Assembly: GCA_012038135.1 (NCBI GenBank)
Contig: JAAVJQ010000014.1
Coordinates: 1 to 64,000 of the forward strand
Reading direction: 5' to 3'
DNA: 64,000 bases
Source: Salinimicrobium nanhaiense
GTDB lineage: Bacteria > Bacteroidota > Bacteroidia > Flavobacteriales > Flavobacteriaceae
A program made the translations under genes and the position numbers. The notes under the pieces are model-generated. The model saw only the letters and a list, made by a program, of their open reading frames with translations, ran no database searches and had not been told where the DNA came from. Below, one piece after another: positions 16,938-25,713 of this stretch. Numbering within the stretch: the first letter of the stretch is position 1; the number at the start of each line of letters is the position of its first letter.

Positions 16938-18629
16938 TTATTTTCTGAAAAAGGTACTTTCAAATATAGTGGTATTTCCTACATTATCGGTTACTTCAAT
17001 TTTCAGCTGATTTTCGGTCTCAGTGACCACTCCGTCTTCAAAATAATGGGTGAGCAGGTTTTGCTTATATTCATATTCCATGAGAATGAATTTTCCGTTT
17101 ACAGTAGCCCTGAAGCTATTGATTCCCGAAAGGTCATCAGAGATCTTTACTCTAAGATCCTTATTACCCGAGATCCACTGACCGTTTTTGAAATTGACAG
17201 GAATTACTGCCGGAGCTTTGGTATCCCTTGCCAGGGTGTAGGTGCCAAAAGAGCGGGTTTTGGTGGTAAATCTATCTCCTTCTTTTGCTGTGGTGGAATA
17301 ATTAGGCTTTCCCCATTTATTAAGCCGGGCAATGAACAGTTGCTCCCTGTCCTGCGGCTCATATTTGCTTACATCAAAGCCTATGGAAATATTGCTGTGA
17401 ATAGGTACAATATCCTCATGAAGGCTTATCTTTTCTTCCTCAAAGGTCACGTCAAGAAAAACATCCTGGTAGAGACTGTTTTTTGGGATGTAAACATCGA
17501 TTCCCTTCTCTTCAAATTGAGCGCCTTTGCCGGCTTCCACAAAATATTCGGTGGTGTTGTCTGTCTTTGGCTTGATGTCTGTTCGCTGCCTGCCTTCAAC
17601 AGGGATACGTACAATGCGCTCATTTCCCGCGAAATCTGAAACTTTGATCACATAGTTATAGGAAAGGCTGTCCTGTACATTAAGAACCCCTTTATTAAAA
17701 CTGTCCCTGTAGATGCTTAATGGGTTGGAAGGCTCCACAAAAAGTTTCTGAATGCGGCGATTATTTTGTGAATAGTACCCATAGTCGATCAACTGGTTAA
17801 GGTGACGGGTTTCATCAAAAGAGAACTTCTCAAAATTCAGCTGCAGCATGTTTTCTCCGTTTGCTGAAGTTTCTATTCTGAATACTCCATTTTGATTGGG
17901 GGCAGCATCAAGTTGATCCACGGTATTGATCCCGAAGCCGATATCTCCGCAAGCCTCGAGCTTCTCTGCCTGGAAGGAGCCGTCCTGTTGCGGAATGAGG
18001 CGCAGCTTTTGGCGTTCGGCAGAACCATTTACATGAGCATCTTCAGCAAGAGGATAGACATATACACCTGAAACCAGGGGCGGCCTGTTGTCGGCGATAT
18101 CAATACCGAACATAAGAGGATTCATGGGGTGCTGGTTACCATCCCTGATTTCAAAATGCAGGTGAGGCCCGCCGCTACCACCTGTGTTTCCGCTATTGGC
18201 GACCATTTCGCCCCGCTCTACAGGTAGTTCTGAAGCTGTTGGATACACTTCCACTTCATAACTTTCCTTCTGGTATTGGAGTTTTTTTATATAAGCTTCT
18301 ATCCTGGGAGAAAAATTCTTCAGGTGGGCGTAAACTGTGGTATAGCCGTTGGGATGCTGTATGTACAGTGCCTTTCCGTAGCCAAAATGAGCAACGTTGA
18401 TGCGGCTCACGTAGCCTTCCGCAGAAGCAAAAACCGGTAATCCTTCCCGCTGTTGTGTCTTGATATCCAAACCGCTGTGAAAGTGGTTGGAGCGTAACTC
18501 TCCAAAAGTGCCGGCAAGAGCAAGGTCCACCTGAAGAGGATCATCAAAGTAATCTATTGGAAGTTTGGGGGCTTGCGCAGAGGCAAAATATGCAGTAAGA
18601 CAAAGTAGGAGGGCAAAAGTCCTTTTCAT
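16938..18629 (-). CDS. M23 family metallopeptidase (LytM-type endopeptidase)
   Basis: The 563-aa protein has a signal peptide (FALLLCLTAYFASAQ) and an N-terminal M23 domain with both zinc motifs: NHFHSGLDIKT (about residues 50-60) and GPHLHFEIRDG (about 155-165). The family cuts peptidoglycan cross-bridges or acts as a scaffold. The remaining 380 residues are beta-rich with no known catalytic motif. The start at 18629 places the signal peptide at the terminus; an ATG three codons upstream is possible. It precedes the TonB receptor by eight bases. Confidence 0.88.
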   Translation of the reverse strand: MKRTFALLLCLTAYFASAQAPKLPIDYFDDPLQVDLALAGTFGELRSNHFHSGLDIKTQQREGLPVFASAEGYVSRINVAHFGYGKALYIQHPNGYTTVYAHLKNFSPRIEAYIKKLQYQKESYEVEVYPTASELPVERGEMVANSGNTGGSGGPHLHFEIRDGNQHPMNPLMFGIDIADNRPPLVSGVYVYPLAEDAHVNGSAERQKLRLIPQQDGSFQAEKLEACGDIGFGINTVDQLDAAPNQNGVFRIETSANGENMLQLNFEKFSFDETRHLNQLIDYGYYSQNNRRIQKLFVEPSNPLSIYRDSFNKGVLNVQDSLSYNYVIKVSDFAGNERIVRIPVEGRQRTDIKPKTDNTTEYFVEAGKGAQFEEKGIDVYIPKNSLYQDVFLDVTFEEEKISLHEDIVPIHSNISIGFDVSKYEPQDREQLFIARLNKWGKPNYSTTAKEGDRFTTKTRSFGTYTLARDTKAPAVIPVNFKNGQWISGNKDLRVKISDDLSGINSFRATVNGKFILMEYEYKQNLLTHYFEDGVVTETENQLKIEVTDNVGNTTIFESTFFRK

Positions 18630-18754
18630 GTAGGTCAAATTTTACTTTTTAATAGCGGGTTAAAGATACCAAACCACCGCCAAAAATTAAACCCTTATTT
18701 TTGAGGAGGTTAAAATTATTTTAAAATTAAGTCACAAAATAGGTTTTTAAAATA

Positions 18755-18784
18755 TTGGATATTTCCACAGGTATGTTAACTTTG
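18755..18784 (+). promoter_or_regulatory. promoter of the zapB-like - zapA operon
   Basis: TTG at 18755-18757, a 19-base spacer and TAACTTTG at 18777-18784 match the Bacteroidota primary sigma consensus (TTTG-N19-TAnnTTTG) almost exactly. The first ATG follows at 18812. This is the best full promoter match I found in the window. Confidence 0.7.
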
Positions 18785-18811
18785 TGAGAGTAAGCAGCAG
18801 GTTTAGCTTTA

Positions 18812-19102
18812 ATGAGCGATTTAACAGAAATAGTTGATATTCTTGAAGGTAGGATTGTGGAGTTGCTTCAGAAGCATAAAGAGCTGGAGCAAAAACAACA
18901 ATATCTGCAAGAAGAATTGACGCAACTACAGGCAGAAAAGCAGGAACTGCAAAACGGCCTGGAAGCTTCTGAAAATCGGGTGCAAACTCTTAAAGCGGCC
19001 AATGCCTTGCTTGGCAGTAATGAATACAAAAAAGAAACCAAGCTTAAAATAAACGGCTTGATAAGGGAGATAGATCAATGTATTGTTCATCTCTCTGAAT
19101 AG
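18812..19102 (+). CDS. small coiled-coil protein upstream of zapA (ZapB-like)
   Basis: This 96-aa protein is a nearly continuous heptad-rich coiled coil (about residues 8-70, rich in Glu, Gln and Leu) with a short C-terminal helix. It lies nine bases before zapA in the same orientation. By position and shape it may be the flavobacterial counterpart of ZapB, the coiled-coil partner of ZapA at the division ring; sequence alone cannot prove this because coiled coils are not specific. Confidence 0.75.
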   Translation: MSDLTEIVDILEGRIVELLQKHKELEQKQQYLQEELTQLQAEKQELQNGLEASENRVQTLKAANALLGSNEYKKETKLKINGLIREIDQCIVHLSE

Positions 19103-19111
19103 AAGAAAAAG

Positions 19112-19402
19112 ATGTCAAATCAGCTTAAAATAAAGATCTCAATAGCAGATCGGGTTTATCCCATGACTATCCTGCCGGAGCAGGAGGAAGGGCTTCGCCG
19201 GGCGGCAAAAAAAATTGAATTCATGATCAAGCAATTTGAACAGAATTATGCCGTTAGGGATAAGCAGGATGTTTTGGCCATGTGCGCCTTGCAGTTTGCT
19301 GCCCAAACCGAGCAGAAAGCAATTGAAAACAGCAGCGAAGTTGTTTTAGCTGAAGAAAAGCTAAAGGCACTTAACGACCTGCTGGAGAAACATCTGGTTT
19401 AA
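19112..19402 (+). CDS. zapA: cell division protein ZapA
   Basis: This 96-aa protein has the ZapA layout: an N-terminal beta/alpha head (LKIKISIADRVYPMTILPEQEEGLRRAA) and a C-terminal helix that forms the coiled-coil dimer. ZapA binds FtsZ and bundles filaments at the Z-ring. In many bacteria zapA is followed by the 6S RNA gene, and that order is kept here (19428-19599), with rny beyond it. Confidence 0.88.
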   Translation: MSNQLKIKISIADRVYPMTILPEQEEGLRRAAKKIEFMIKQFEQNYAVRDKQDVLAMCALQFAAQTEQKAIENSSEVVLAEEKLKALNDLLEKHLV

Positions 19403-19427
19403 CTGTTCTTTGATTTAAATAAAGGTT

Positions 19428-19599
19428 ACTGCCTGTATTAGTTAATTTATTTTGATAAACTCAACACCAATTCTTTAAAAAGGGTGAGTTTAAGTTGTAA
19501 AAGCAAGCCGCCTTTGAGCGGATCCTTGATCAGCTTGTTAGCCCTAAACTTGATTTAAAGAGTTTATACAAATCCACAACTAATACAGGCTTTTTTTTT
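19428..19599 (+). ncRNA. ssrS: 6S RNA (candidate, 6S-Flavo type)
   Basis: A 13-bp perfect closing stem, GCCTGTATTAGTT (19431-19443) with AACTAATACAGGC (19578-19590), runs into a T run at 19591-19599. Inside are a second stem TAAACTC (19456-19462)/GAGTTTA (19560-19566), a large central bubble, an inner stem AGTTTA (19487-19492)/TAAACT (19545-19550), then CAAGC/GCTTG and CCGC/GCGG near the apex. This rod with an open central bubble is the 6S fold, which mimics an open promoter and binds RNA polymerase. The position between zapA and rny fits known 6S synteny. The fold was drawn by eye. Confidence 0.75.
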
Positions 19600-19615
19600 A
19601 TATAAAAACTAACTA

Positions 19616-21187
19616 ATGGATACACTAACTATAGCGATTACTATCATTTCATTGGTCCTGGGGCTGGCAATAGGCTTTGGAATCGCCAAATACCTGGAGA
19701 GGAAGAATGCCTCCAAGATCATTCAAAGAGCTAAGAAATCGGCTGCAGGGATACTTAAAGAGGCGAAACAGGATGCCGAAGGGATAAAGAAGGATAAGAT
19801 CCTGCAGGCAAAGGAGAAATTCATTGAATTAAAGTCCGAACATGAAAAGGTGATCCTTTCCCGGGACAAAAAGATCGCAGATGCCGAAAAAAGGGTAAGA
19901 GATAAAGAATCCCAGGTTTCAAGTGAACTCTCCAAGAGCAAGAACTTAAACAAAGAGCTTGAAGAAAAGATTGCCGATTACGACCACCGCAATGAGATCC
20001 TGGAGAGAAAACAGGAAGAAGTGGATAAACTTCACAACAGTAAAGTTCAGCAACTGGAAGTGATCTCCGGACTTTCTGCCGAAGATGCCAAAGCGCAACT
20101 TATAGAATCATTAAAAGATACTGCTAAGGCCGATGCTATGGCCATGGTTCAGGACACTATTGAAGAAGCAAAACTTACCGCTCAACAGGAAGCCAAGAAG
20201 ATCATTATCAACACGATTCAGCGTATAGGTACCGAAGAGGCAATAGACAACTGCGTTTCGGTCTTCAACCTTGAAAGTGATGACGTGAAAGGTCGCATAA
20301 TTGGTAGGGAAGGTAGGAACATTCGCGCTATTGAAGCAGCTACCGGTGTAGAGATCATCGTAGATGACACCCCTGAAGCTATTATTCTTTCCTGTTTTGA
20401 TTCCGTGCGTAGGGAGGTAGCCCGTTTGTCGCTACATAAACTGGTAACCGACGGAAGAATTCACCCTGCAAGAATTGAAGAGGTGGTGAAGAAGACCACC
20501 AAACAGATCGAGGAAGAGATCATTGAAGTAGGAAAGAGAACAGTGATCGACTTAGGAATACATGGATTACACCCCGAATTGATCAGGATCGTGGGGCGTA
20601 TGAAGTATCGTTCTTCCTATGGACAAAACCTTCTACAACACTCCAGAGAGGTGGCTAAATTATGTGGCGTGATGGCTGCAGAATTAGGCCTGAATCCCAA
20701 GCTTGCTAAACGCGCCGGACTCTTACATGACATCGGAAAAGTGCCGGATTCTGAAACTGAAGTTCCTCACGCGATCCTTGGGATGCAATGGGCAGAAAAA
20801 TATGGTGAAAAACCTGATGTTTGCAACGCGATTGGAGCTCACCACGACGAGATAGAAATGAATTCATTATTGTCTCCTATAGTGCAGGTATGTGATGCGA
20901 TTAGCGGAGCGAGACCGGGCGCCAGAAGACAGGTTCTTGATTCATACATTCAGAGATTGAAGGATCTTGAAGATATCGCATTTGGTTTTGGAGGCGTGAA
21001 GAAAGCTTATGCGATCCAGGCGGGTAGAGAATTACGTGTGATCGTGGAAAGTGAAAAAGTCAGTGATGATAAGGCAGCAAATTTGTCTTTTGAAATTTCT
21101 CAAAAGATCCAGACAGATATGACCTATCCGGGGCAGGTGAAAGTGACGGTGATACGTGAGACCCGCGCAGTGAATATTGCAAAATAG
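19616..21187 (+). CDS. rny: ribonuclease Y
   Basis: The 523-aa protein has an N-terminal membrane anchor ([19 protein letters not shown]), a long coiled coil (about residues 30-165), a KH domain with [15 protein letters not shown] (about 230-244) and an HD domain with [10 protein letters not shown] and AHHDEIE. RNase Y is a membrane-bound endoribonuclease that starts mRNA decay. Length and domain order are standard. It follows the 6S RNA gene by 16 bases and has its own terminator. Confidence 0.94.
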   Translation: MDTLTIAITIISLVLGLAIGFGIAKYLERKNASKIIQRAKKSAAGILKEAKQDAEGIKKDKILQAKEKFIELKSEHEKVILSRDKKIADAEKRVRDKESQVSSELSKSKNLNKELEEKIADYDHRNEILERKQEEVDKLHNSKVQQLEVISGLSAEDAKAQLIESLKDTAKADAMAMVQDTIEEAKLTAQQEAKKIIINTIQRIGTEEAIDNCVSVFNLESDDVKGRIIGREGRNIRAIEAATGVEIIVDDTPEAIILSCFDSVRREVARLSLHKLVTDGRIHPARIEEVVKKTTKQIEEEIIEVGKRTVIDLGIHGLHPELIRIVGRMKYRSSYGQNLLQHSREVAKLCGVMAAELGLNPKLAKRAGLLHDIGKVPDSETEVPHAILGMQWAEKYGEKPDVCNAIGAHHDEIEMNSLLSPIVQVCDAISGARPGARRQVLDSYIQRLKDLEDIAFGFGGVKKAYAIQAGRELRVIVESEKVSDDKAANLSFEISQKIQTDMTYPGQVKVTVIRETRAVNIAK

Positions 21188-21210
21188 AAATTAAAACAAA
21201 GAAATACTTA

Positions 21211-21245
21211 AAACCCGCTTCAGCAGTGAAGCGGGTTTTGTTTTT
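21211..21245 (+). terminator. terminator of rny
   Basis: AACCCGCTTCA (21212-21222) pairs with TGAAGCGGGTT around a GCAG loop and is followed by a T-rich run. Confidence 0.85.
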
Positions 21246-21305
21246 AGGTGGGTTATAAACTTCTAAAAATTCAGGAATGTTGTACATGTTTCTTAACTTG
21301 TAGGT

Positions 21306-21737
21306 ATGAAGAGGAAAACTGTCCTGGTCATTATCTTTATCCTCCTGCTGTTCTATTCCCTCTATTCGGTATTTGTGCTGGAAGAGGTGATCAGCTCAGG
21401 AAGCAGTATTAGAGAGGCTGAATCTGCATTAATTGCTTTTCAGAGGAGTATCTGGATTACCTGGATCCTTCTGGTATCAATGGCTGTTTATTATAAATGG
21501 GTTAAAAAGAGAAATTTCATCTTCTACTTTACCTATGCTTTTCTCTTTGTGGCTTTTGCAGTTTATGGTATTTATGTGCAAAGGTTGGTAACTGCCTATG
21601 ACGTGCCCTCAAGTTTTGAAGATTCCTACACCCTCGGAGTATTTTCGGCTTTACAACAAATTCTAATGTCTGCAATCTTAACCGGTTTTCTGCAGGCCGC
21701 GGTTTGGTGGTTTACCAGGAGGTGGCATAGGAGGTAG
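21306..21737 (+). CDS. membrane protein of unknown function
   Basis: This 143-aa protein has four hydrophobic segments: residues about 5-22 (VLVIIFILLLFYSLYSVFV), 48-62, 72-90 and 118-135. It ends in WWFTRRWHRR. No family is recognised. It is monocistronic and lies after the rny terminator. Its TAG stop is the first triplet of a TAGTGATCAGTGGTCAGT microrepeat that leads into element A4. Confidence 0.65.
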   Translation: MKRKTVLVIIFILLLFYSLYSVFVLEEVISSGSSIREAESALIAFQRSIWITWILLVSMAVYYKWVKKRNFIFYFTYAFLFVAFAVYGIYVQRLVTAYDVPSSFEDSYTLGVFSALQQILMSAILTGFLQAAVWWFTRRWHRR

Positions 21738-22054
21738 TGATCAGTGGTCAGTCATCAGTGATCAGTGTTCAGTGGTCAGTGATCAGTAACTCCCCGCTGA
21801 ACAGCGAGATTACCGGGCAAAATTCGTTAATTCGGGAATCGTTAATTCGGGAATCGTTAGTTCGGGAATCGTTAGTTCGAGAATCGTTGATTCGGGAATG
21901 GTTAATTCGGGAATCGTTAATTCGGGGAATCAAAAGCCCCGGCGGAGCGCAATATTTTTAGCCCGGGGTTTTAACCCCGGGTTTAAAGAACCACCTGACA
22001 AGAGCCCTGTAAGGGCGACACATATTCACCCGATTATTTGTTTAGTCATATGAT
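21738..22054 (-). repeat. hairpin element A, copy A4 (inverted), with a 15-bp tandem array
   Basis: On the minus strand this starts ATCATATGACTAAACAAATA, has the three A hairpins (for example CCCGGGGTTAAAACCCCGGG) and ends with the CCCGCTGTTCAGCGGGG-like stem and an extended GATCACTGACCACT tail. The variable middle of A1-A3 is replaced by a tandem array at 21825-21930. The gene-free stretch 21738-22367 consists of this copy, B2, and about 100 bases in which I see only the short palindromic trace GTGCCGTAGGTACG. Confidence 0.85.
21825..21930. repeat. 15-bp tandem repeat, seven units
   Basis: Seven direct copies of CGTTAATTCGGGAAT with one- or two-base differences (GTTAGTTCGGGAAT, GTTGATTCGGGAAT, and a last unit with an extra G). 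Being a multiple of three, it stays open in one frame as a degenerate RESLI pentapeptide run, but there is no credible gene around it. It occupies the variable middle of element A4. Confidence 0.9.
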
Positions 22055-22267
22055 AGTGAGTAGTACCTCCCCCGCTAAACAGAGGGATTACCTCGGAATA
22101 CGAATTTAGAAGATTTTGTGCCGACAGCAAAAAAAAGCCCCAGAGAGGGGCGAAATATCGTTAGCCCGGGGTTTTAACCCGGGGATCAAAAAATGTCCTC
22201 CAAAAAGAGTCCTGAAGGCGAAATATCTGCAATTGCAATTACCTCATTATTTTTAGTCATATGATAG
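22055..22267 (-). repeat. hairpin element B, copy B2 (inverted)
   Basis: On the minus strand it begins ATCATATGACTAAAAATAAT and contains GGATCCC-type, CCCGGGGTTTTAACCCGGGG-type and GCCCCTCTCTGGGGC hairpins and a closing CCCCCGC...GCGGG-like stem. It abuts A4, giving the order B then A on the minus strand, the same as B1-A3 at 11592-12180. Unlike B1, its GCCCC/GGGGC hairpin is uninterrupted. Confidence 0.8.
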
Positions 22268-22367
22268 TAATCACAAATTTATTTCACAAGTCCCGGACGG
22301 TAGGTGGGTAGAAAAAAATAAATCATTATTTTAAAGTGCCGTAGGTACGATAGAAGTGCGTTAATCC

Positions 22368-22973
22368 TCAGAGTTCATTGGAAGAAATAATTTTTCCGCC
22401 TTTTTGCTGAATATCATCTTTGATCTTGTCGAATTCCTCCGGAATTAATGGTACTGCAGCATCTTCAATTAAAGTGGCTGAAAATCCTTCTTTTAGAGCA
22501 TCCATTAAACTAAAGTACACACAGATATCTGCCGCCAGTCCGCAAAAGTACAATTCGGTCGCGCCTTTTTCTCTAAGGTAACCGCTAAGTCCGGTGCTTT
22601 TCTTGTGACCATTATCGTAAAAGCCGCTGTAGCTGTCTATTTCAGGATCCATTCCCTTACGAAAAATGGCTTCTATAGGCTTTGATCTCAGGTCGGGATG
22701 AAAATCTGCTCCTTTAGTTTCCTGAACACAATGCGGCGGCCACAGTTTTTGTTCCAGGCCATTTAGTTCTATGACCTCAAATTCATTTTTTCCGGAATGA
22801 TTGACTGCAAAACTTTTATGATTTTCGGGATGCCAGTCCTGAGTAGCCACTACGAGCTCGAATTGAGGCAGGATCTTATTGATCACAGGAATGATCCTGT
22901 CGCCTTCTTTAACTTCAAGAGCGCCGCCGGGCATGAAATCTATTTGTGCATCAACGATGATCAGGGTTTTCAT
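22368..22973 (-). CDS. pncA: nicotinamidase
   Basis: The 201-aa isochorismatase-fold amidase converts nicotinamide to nicotinate. The catalytic Asp is in IIVDAQIDFMPGG (D8), the metal-binding DWHPENH motif lies near 52-58, and the catalytic Cys is in CGLAADICV. The start overlaps the pncB stop by four bases, so the two enzymes form a coupled NAD salvage pair: PncA makes nicotinate and PncB uses it. Confidence 0.92.
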   Translation of the reverse strand: MKTLIIVDAQIDFMPGGALEVKEGDRIIPVINKILPQFELVVATQDWHPENHKSFAVNHSGKNEFEVIELNGLEQKLWPPHCVQETKGADFHPDLRSKPIEAIFRKGMDPEIDSYSGFYDNGHKKSTGLSGYLREKGATELYFCGLAADICVYFSLMDALKEGFSATLIEDAAVPLIPEEFDKIKDDIQQKGGKIISSNEL

Positions 22974-24385
22974 AGATATTCCTTTTTGTGTTCATCTATC
23001 AATCTATCTCTTTCATCTCGCAGGTCACGGCTTATTCCAACCTTATAAAGATGCGGATTGAAGAACCGCTTGAATTCCGGAGGAAGTTTTACCAGTCTTT
23101 CTTTGCTGAAGGCTGAAATTTCCTGGATTGACCGTTTTTCATTCACTCTCTTCCCGTTCTCCAGCACAGGCTGAAGCAGTTGTTCCTTGGGAACATCGGC
23201 AATCTTTCTGAACTTTAGAGGATCGTACGGATGAAACATCATCTCAGGATTCTCTTCGTCATGCAGGCAAACTACATCGGCACCCTGGAATTTTCCATCA
23301 TGGTCGAGGAGTCGGTAAACCTGCTTTTTATGAGGTAAGGTCACCTTTGCAATAGTTTCAGAAAGCTTAATGCGAGGCTTGTCTTTGAAAAACGATAATT
23401 TATAGACCCCGTCCAGAGCGGCATCAGGTTTCCCGGTTACCAGGCTGGTTCCAACTCCAAAAATATCTATTGGTGCCTCCTGATCTATTAAACTCTTGAT
23501 CAAATGCTCGTCCAGCTGATTGGAGGCAGAGATCTTCACATAATCCAATCCTGCATCGTCCAGCATTTTACGGGAACGTCTGGCCAAATAGGCAAGATCG
23601 CCGCTATCCAGCCGAATTCCTTTAAGATTTTGGCCCCGGCTTTCCATCTCTTTTCCGACCTTTATAGCATTGGGAACTCCGCTTTTAAGGGTATTATAGG
23701 TATCGACCAGTAAGATAGTATTTTCGGGATGGGATTCAGCAAAATCCCTGAACGCCTGCAATTCATCTTCATAGCTCTGGATAAAGGAATGTGCCATGGT
23801 GCCGGAGACGCGGAATCCAAAATCCCTGCCCGCCCTGGTATTGCTGGTGCCTTCAAAGCCACCAATCATAGCTGCGCGGCTTGCATGATAGCCGCCCAAC
23901 CCTTGCGCACGACGCAAGCCGAAATCAATTAGTTTTCTTCCTTTTGCCTGAATGTACATCCGGGTAGCTTTTGTGGCTATTAGGGTTTGGAAATTCAGAA
24001 GATTCAGAAGGATGGTTTCCATGATCTGCGCCTCGATAATATTGGCCTCCACCCTTACCACCGGAGCCCCGGGAAATACCAGATCGCCTTCTTTTACACT
24101 GTAGATTTTTCCGCGGAAGCGAAATTCCTTCAGGTAATTGAGATATGCAGGATTAAAATTCTGAGTTTTTAGAAATTCAAGATCCTTTTCAGTAAAGCGG
24201 AAATCTTCAAGAATATCAAGTAAAGTTTCAAGACCTGCGAACACAGCAAATCCTCCTTCAAAAGGAAGTTTTCGAAAGAAATAATCAAAGACAGCAGTTT
24301 TTTCTGCCTCACCTTTTTTAAAATATACCTGCCCCATGGTGAGCTGGTATTGATCTGTATATGTACCGCTGAAATCTATCATCAA
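22970..24385 (-). CDS. pncB: nicotinate phosphoribosyltransferase
   Basis: The 471-aa protein begins SGTYTDQYQLTMGQVYF, typical of the family, and has the FGLRRAQG motif, RLDSGDL and the glycine-rich FGVGTSLVTG phosphate site. It joins nicotinate to PRPP in the Preiss-Handler route to NAD. ATGs at 24385 and 24382 are equally possible starts. pncA follows with a four-base overlap, and an outer-membrane transporter-like gene lies 20 bases upstream. Confidence 0.92.
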   Translation of the reverse strand: MMIDFSGTYTDQYQLTMGQVYFKKGEAEKTAVFDYFFRKLPFEGGFAVFAGLETLLDILEDFRFTEKDLEFLKTQNFNPAYLNYLKEFRFRGKIYSVKEGDLVFPGAPVVRVEANIIEAQIMETILLNLLNFQTLIATKATRMYIQAKGRKLIDFGLRRAQGLGGYHASRAAMIGGFEGTSNTRAGRDFGFRVSGTMAHSFIQSYEDELQAFRDFAESHPENTILLVDTYNTLKSGVPNAIKVGKEMESRGQNLKGIRLDSGDLAYLARRSRKMLDDAGLDYVKISASNQLDEHLIKSLIDQEAPIDIFGVGTSLVTGKPDAALDGVYKLSFFKDKPRIKLSETIAKVTLPHKKQVYRLLDHDGKFQGADVVCLHDEENPEMMFHPYDPLKFRKIADVPKEQLLQPVLENGKRVNEKRSIQEISAFSKERLVKLPPEFKRFFNPHLYKVGISRDLRDERDRLIDEHKKEYL

Positions 24386-24405
24386 AAACGTTTCTTGTTA
24401 TGGAG

Positions 24406-25302
24406 CTACAGCTCTTCCTGGGCATCCAGGTATTGGTCCTGTTTGTGCCAGTCAAACCTATACGAAATTCCGCCGGCCACCTGCCATTTTGAAGGGGTAT
24501 CTTTAAAATTGATGAGGCCGGAGATATCTGCCTGGAAATTCTTATGAAATAAATAGGCAAAGCCGCCACGAGCCAATTCATCGCTGTAGATATCGCTAAT
24601 TAAAGACTGAAACTCCCCAAACATTGCAAATTTGGGAGAAAAGGAATGGGTAAGGGTCACAATTCCCGAATAGGTTGGGAACTCTTCAGTAACCTCATCT
24701 GCAATTAGGTTGATCACCAGTACCCACGGCCCCCAGTTATTCTGGGAAATGACTGCAAAACGCGGAGAAAAATTCCCCTGTCCTTCATACTGATAAGGAT
24801 TATCGCCAAAGGCAAAATTCGCTCCTGCATAAAGGGAAACCGCAGGTATCAATACGCTCCAGTCAAAGCGCTGATTGGCTCTCCAACTATATAGGTTAGG
24901 CTTTTTCTCTCCCGCATTTTTATAGGGATCAAAAACAAGATATTTTACTCCTAAAGTATTGGAGTCAAAGTTTCTTATGTTGTAGGACTGATTGCTGGCA
25001 CCTACCATGTAATTTGTAGTTTGGTCTAAAAATGAGCCCATTAAATTGATCTCCAGCTCTTCAAAAAGAAAACCGAATCTAACTGCGTAATCTATTCCCC
25101 AAAGATCGGTCTCGTTTTGCAACAGTTCATGCTCATCTGCACCAAATTTCCCTCCGGCTTCAAACTGCAACACCATTGGCCCAACTGCAAAAGCCCCCTG
25201 GGAATGTCCCGGGCGATTGGAATTTATAGTTTCGGTATATTGAGCGGTGGCAAGAAAACTTCCGCAGAAGAAAAGGATTATAAAAGTGGCGCAGATCCTC
25301 AT
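24406..25302 (-). CDS. outer-membrane beta-barrel protein, MetA-pathway phenol-degradation/transporter-like
   Basis: This 298-aa protein has a signal peptide (FIILFFCGSFLATAQ), then TETINSNRPGHSQGAFAVG, which is the usual opening of the PF13557-type barrel family often annotated 'transporter'. Alternating strands follow, ending in YRFDWHKQDQ. It is upstream of pncB-pncA on the same strand, so a role in uptake of a pyridine compound is conceivable but is only inferred from position. Confidence 0.72.
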   Translation of the reverse strand: MRICATFIILFFCGSFLATAQYTETINSNRPGHSQGAFAVGPMVLQFEAGGKFGADEHELLQNETDLWGIDYAVRFGFLFEELEINLMGSFLDQTTNYMVGASNQSYNIRNFDSNTLGVKYLVFDPYKNAGEKKPNLYSWRANQRFDWSVLIPAVSLYAGANFAFGDNPYQYEGQGNFSPRFAVISQNNWGPWVLVINLIADEVTEEFPTYSGIVTLTHSFSPKFAMFGEFQSLISDIYSDELARGGFAYLFHKNFQADISGLINFKDTPSKWQVAGGISYRFDWHKQDQYLDAQEEL

Positions 25303-25407
25303 TTTTGGGCTGATTGGTTGAAATCAAATATAGAGATTTTATCATTTTTTTCGGCCGCTGTGATGGTTTTCTTTAAGGAGAGTAGTAATTTTACCAAAAC
25401 TTTTAGA

Positions 25408-25689
25408 ATGCAGGAAGCTTCATTATCTGAAGTGTTAAGGGTGCTGCTCATCGTGCTCCTTATCTACTTTGGATTTAAACTTATCATCCGCTGGTTTGGG
25501 CCTATTATTCTCAGGTACTTCCTGAAGAAGGTGGGGAAGAAATTCGAACAGAAATTCGGGCAGGCGAATCCTATGGCCGGGCAGCAGCAGCGAAAGCAGG
25601 GTGAAGTCACCATTGATAAAAAACCTAAGAACAAGCGGAAATCGAAGAATGACGTGGGAGAGTATATCGATTATGAAGAAATTGATTAA
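25408..25689 (+). CDS. DUF4834 family protein
   Basis: This 93-aa protein has one N-terminal membrane helix (VLRVLLIVLLIYFGFKLIIRW), a short amphipathic stretch and a hydrophilic tail (KKPKNKRKSKNDVGEYIDYEEI). DUF4834 proteins are small, of unknown role, and typical of Bacteroidota. The start at 25408 is used because the longer frame overlaps the divergent barrel gene. It is first in a cluster with YfhO, a glycosyltransferase and a flippase. Confidence 0.8.
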   Translation: MQEASLSEVLRVLLIVLLIYFGFKLIIRWFGPIILRYFLKKVGKKFEQKFGQANPMAGQQQRKQGEVTIDKKPKNKRKSKNDVGEYIDYEEID

Positions 25690-25713
25690 TTTCAGCATCA
25701 AAATCCTCCTCCT

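Noticed and set aside
21825..21930. CRISPR array
   Set aside because: The 15-bp units are directly adjacent with no spacers, and no cas genes are in the window.
21737..21961. 74-codon ORF with RESLI pentapeptide repeats
   Set aside because: It is a by-product of the 15-bp tandem array, which is a multiple of three; it starts in microrepeat DNA and ends inside element A4.
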